Shown here: positions 62,349 through 64,000 of the stretch, piece by piece
Layout: the number at the start of each line of letters is the position of its first letter
Numbering within the stretch: position 1 is the first letter of the stretch
Assembly (NCBI RefSeq): GCF_001411495.1
Contig: NZ_CP012983.1
Coordinates: 248,001-312,000 of the forward strand
From: Burkholderia cepacia ATCC 25416
Lineage (GTDB): Bacteria; Pseudomonadota; Gammaproteobacteria; Burkholderiales; Burkholderiaceae
DNA: 64,000 bases
Direction: 5' to 3'
Notes under the pieces: generated by a model
Seen by the model: only the letters and a program-made list of their open reading frames with translations
Told to the model about the DNA's origin: nothing
Database searches by the model: none
Translations under genes and position numbers: made by a program

Positions 62349-63740
62349 ATGGACAACGACAGCCCCGGTCGATACGCATCGGCCGCCGCGACGCAGGACT
62401 TCGCAGCGCACGCGTTTCGCAGCGACGCGGACGACCGCCGCAAGCCGCACCTGCTTGGCCTCGCGACGCTGGTGATCTTCGGCCTCGCGTACATGCTGCC
62501 GATGACGGTGTTCACGACCTACGGGCTCGTCACGAGCGAGACGAACGGGCACCTGACGGCCGCGTATGCGGTCACGCTGGTCGCGATGCTGTTCACCGCG
62601 CGCAGCTATGGCCACATGGCGCGGCTGATGCCGAGCGCCGGGTCCGCCTATACGTTCGCGAGCCGCAATTTCGGCACGTCGGCCGGCTTCATGGTCGGCT
62701 GGGCGTTGCTGATGGACTACCTGTTCATCCCGATGATCAGCTACCTCGCGATCGGCATCTACATGAAGCAGATTTTTCCGATGGTGCCGGCCAGCGTGTG
62801 GATCGTCGGGAGCATCGCGCTGATCACCGGGCTGAACATCGTCGGCATCCGGCTCGTCAATCGCGTGAACCTGATCCTCATCGCGAGCCAGCTCGTGTTC
62901 ATTGCGATCTTCGTCATCGCATCGGCGCGGGTCGCGGCAGGCGAGGGGCTGTCGATGGCCGTCGCGTTGCCGTCGTCGGGCGATGCGCGCGCGATCTTCG
63001 CCGGGTCCGCGATCCTGTGCCTGTCGTTCCTCGGCTTCGACGCGGTCACCACACTGTCGGAGGAAACGCGCGAGCCGAAGCGCACGGTGCCGCGCGCGAT
63101 CCTGCTCTGCACGCTGGCGAGCGGCGTGCTGTTCATGCTGATCGCGTATGTCGGGCAGGTGGTGTTTCCCGACTGGCACGCATTCAAGGATCTCGATTCG
63201 GCCAGCCTCGAGCTGATGCGGCGCATCGGCGGCGGCACGTTGTCGGCGTTCTTCGTCGCCGTGTACGTGGCCGGCTGTTTCGCGAGCGCGATGGCCGGGC
63301 AGGCGAGCGTGACGCGCGTGCTGTTCGCGATGGGCCGCGACCGGGTGCTGCCCGAACGCGTATTCGGCCACCTGCATGCGCGGCTGCGCACGCCGGTTCG
63401 CGCGACGCTCGCGGTCGGCGTCGTGTCGCTGTCCGCGCTGTTCGTCACGCTCGATCTCGCGTCGACGATGATCAGCTTCGGCGCGCTCGTCGCGTTCGCG
63501 ATCGTCAACCTGTGCGTGATGCGCAGTTATCTGTGCCGCGCCGAGCATCGCCGCTTCGCGGGCTGGATCACGTTCGGCGTGATGCCGGCGCTCGGCTTCG
63601 CGATGAACGTGTGGCTCTGGTCGGGGCTGTCGCGCCAGACGTTCTACGTCGGCATCGGCTGGCTCGTGCTCGGGCTCTGCCAGCTCGCATGGCTGACGCG
63701 CGGTTTCACGCGCCCCGCGCCGACGCTGTCGATGAACTGA
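62349..63740 (+). CDS. APC family amino acid/amine permease (PuuP-like)
   Basis: A 463-residue importer with twelve membrane segments. The first helix is LGLATLVIFGLAYMLPMTVF. GSAYTFASRNFGTSAGFMVGW and the later LSFLGFDAVTTLSEETREPKR are family motifs of the amine/polyamine branch. Followed 50 bp later by an aminotransferase, and divergent from an AraC regulator. Together they suggest uptake and transamination of an amine such as putrescine or beta-alanine (inference). Confidence 0.9.
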   Translation: MDNDSPGRYASAAATQDFAAHAFRSDADDRRKPHLLGLATLVIFGLAYMLPMTVFTTYGLVTSETNGHLTAAYAVTLVAMLFTARSYGHMARLMPSAGSAYTFASRNFGTSAGFMVGWALLMDYLFIPMISYLAIGIYMKQIFPMVPASVWIVGSIALITGLNIVGIRLVNRVNLILIASQLVFIAIFVIASARVAAGEGLSMAVALPSSGDARAIFAGSAILCLSFLGFDAVTTLSEETREPKRTVPRAILLCTLASGVLFMLIAYVGQVVFPDWHAFKDLDSASLELMRRIGGGTLSAFFVAVYVAGCFASAMAGQASVTRVLFAMGRDRVLPERVFGHLHARLRTPVRATLAVGVVSLSALFVTLDLASTMISFGALVAFAIVNLCVMRSYLCRAEHRRFAGWITFGVMPALGFAMNVWLWSGLSRQTFYVGIGWLVLGLCQLAWLTRGFTRPAPTLSMN

Positions 63741-63790
63741 ATGACCGGGCGCGCCGCGCCGGACCTGAAACCCTGAAGGAGGAGTGAACC

Positions 63791-64000
63791 ATGAACGCTG
63801 TTGACGTCAATCTCGATGCGGACCTGCAGGCGCTCGGCAAGCGCCACCTGCTGATGCATTTCACGCACGCCGATGCGTATCGCGACCATGCGCTGACCGT
63901 GTTCGACCGCGGCGAAGGCTGCTGGCTCGTCGACCGCCACGGCAAGCGCTACTTCGATGCGCTGGCCGGGCTGTACTGCGTGCAGGTCGGCTACAGCCAC
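63791..64000 (+). CDS. Class III (aspartate family) aminotransferase, 3' end cut off by the window
   Basis: The first 70 codons of a PLP-dependent aminotransferase. LMHFTHADAYRDHALTVFDRGEG and WLVDRHGKRYFDALAGLYCV match the N-terminus of class III enzymes acting on omega-amino acids or diamines (SpuC/beta-alanine:pyruvate type). GGAGTG lies seven bases before the ATG. The PLP lysine lies outside the window. It follows the APC permease in one operon. Confidence 0.88.
   Translation, partial: MNAVDVNLDADLQALGKRHLLMHFTHADAYRDHALTVFDRGEGCWLVDRHGKRYFDALAGLYCVQVGYSH

Overview
The window looks like a stretch of a Burkholderia chromosome, probably of the B. cepacia complex and more likely a secondary than the primary replicon. 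This is inferred from the high GC with strong third-position GC bias, Burkholderia-style porin, ABC and LysR genes, the abundance of regulators and transporters, and the absence of rRNA, tRNA and core housekeeping operons. I could not run a database search, so the species is not settled.

Layout. 0-9.3 kb: TSUP exporter tail, Tat-exported epoxide hydrolase, divergent LysE/LysR pair, a second LysR divergent from a YdiJ-type D-2-hydroxyglutarate dehydrogenase, a small HTH protein and a Liv-type binding protein. 9.9-21.3 kb: DMT exporter/LysR pair, several small exported or membrane proteins, acyltransferase, glutathione transferase, porin, DUF4262 protein, ABC exporter, membrane-anchored hydrolase. 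21.4-31.7 kb: a stress-type block with two TetR regulators, Ohr and a hydrolase under three repeated operators, LrgA/LrgB, WrbA, pirin with divergent LysR, a class II Fic protein and a LprI-like exported protein. 31.7-36.3 kb: a LacI-controlled catabolic operon (ribokinase, MFS, DapA-like lyase). 36.3-40.9 kb: a microsatellite mosaic, a transglutaminase-like protein, an orphan fliD, a 1-kb gene-free stretch of lower GC, and DoxX. 41-43 kb: type VI secretion debris (tssF fragment, HEMTH metallopeptidase, lipoprotein and a broken copy of that lipoprotein gene). 43-48.1 kb: RmlD-like reductase, LysR, MFS, aspartoacylase-like enzyme, VOC protein. 48-52.3 kb: an accessory block with a small secreted protein, an AT-rich island, a FiwA-like protein, a probable retron (structured RNA plus reverse transcriptase) and an H-NS-like protein. 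52.6-64 kb: AAHS transporter with a LOG-family protein, polyamine-binding protein, MarR-GNAT fusion, a large alpha/beta-hydrolase plus PEP-synthase-like fusion, and an AraC regulator divergent from an amine permease and a class III aminotransferase cut by the window end.

Most interesting parts: the retron candidate, where I found an 11-bp pairing between the flanks of a hairpin-rich leader immediately before the RT; the Fic gene, whose promoter carries two related palindromes 53 bp apart with one covering the start codon; the hydrolase/PEP-synthase fusion, which lacks the usual hydrolase nucleophile; the three-operator TetR/Ohr module; and the type VI remnant. All coordinates and base pairings come from reading the sequence directly. 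Family assignments come from motif recognition, without database searches.
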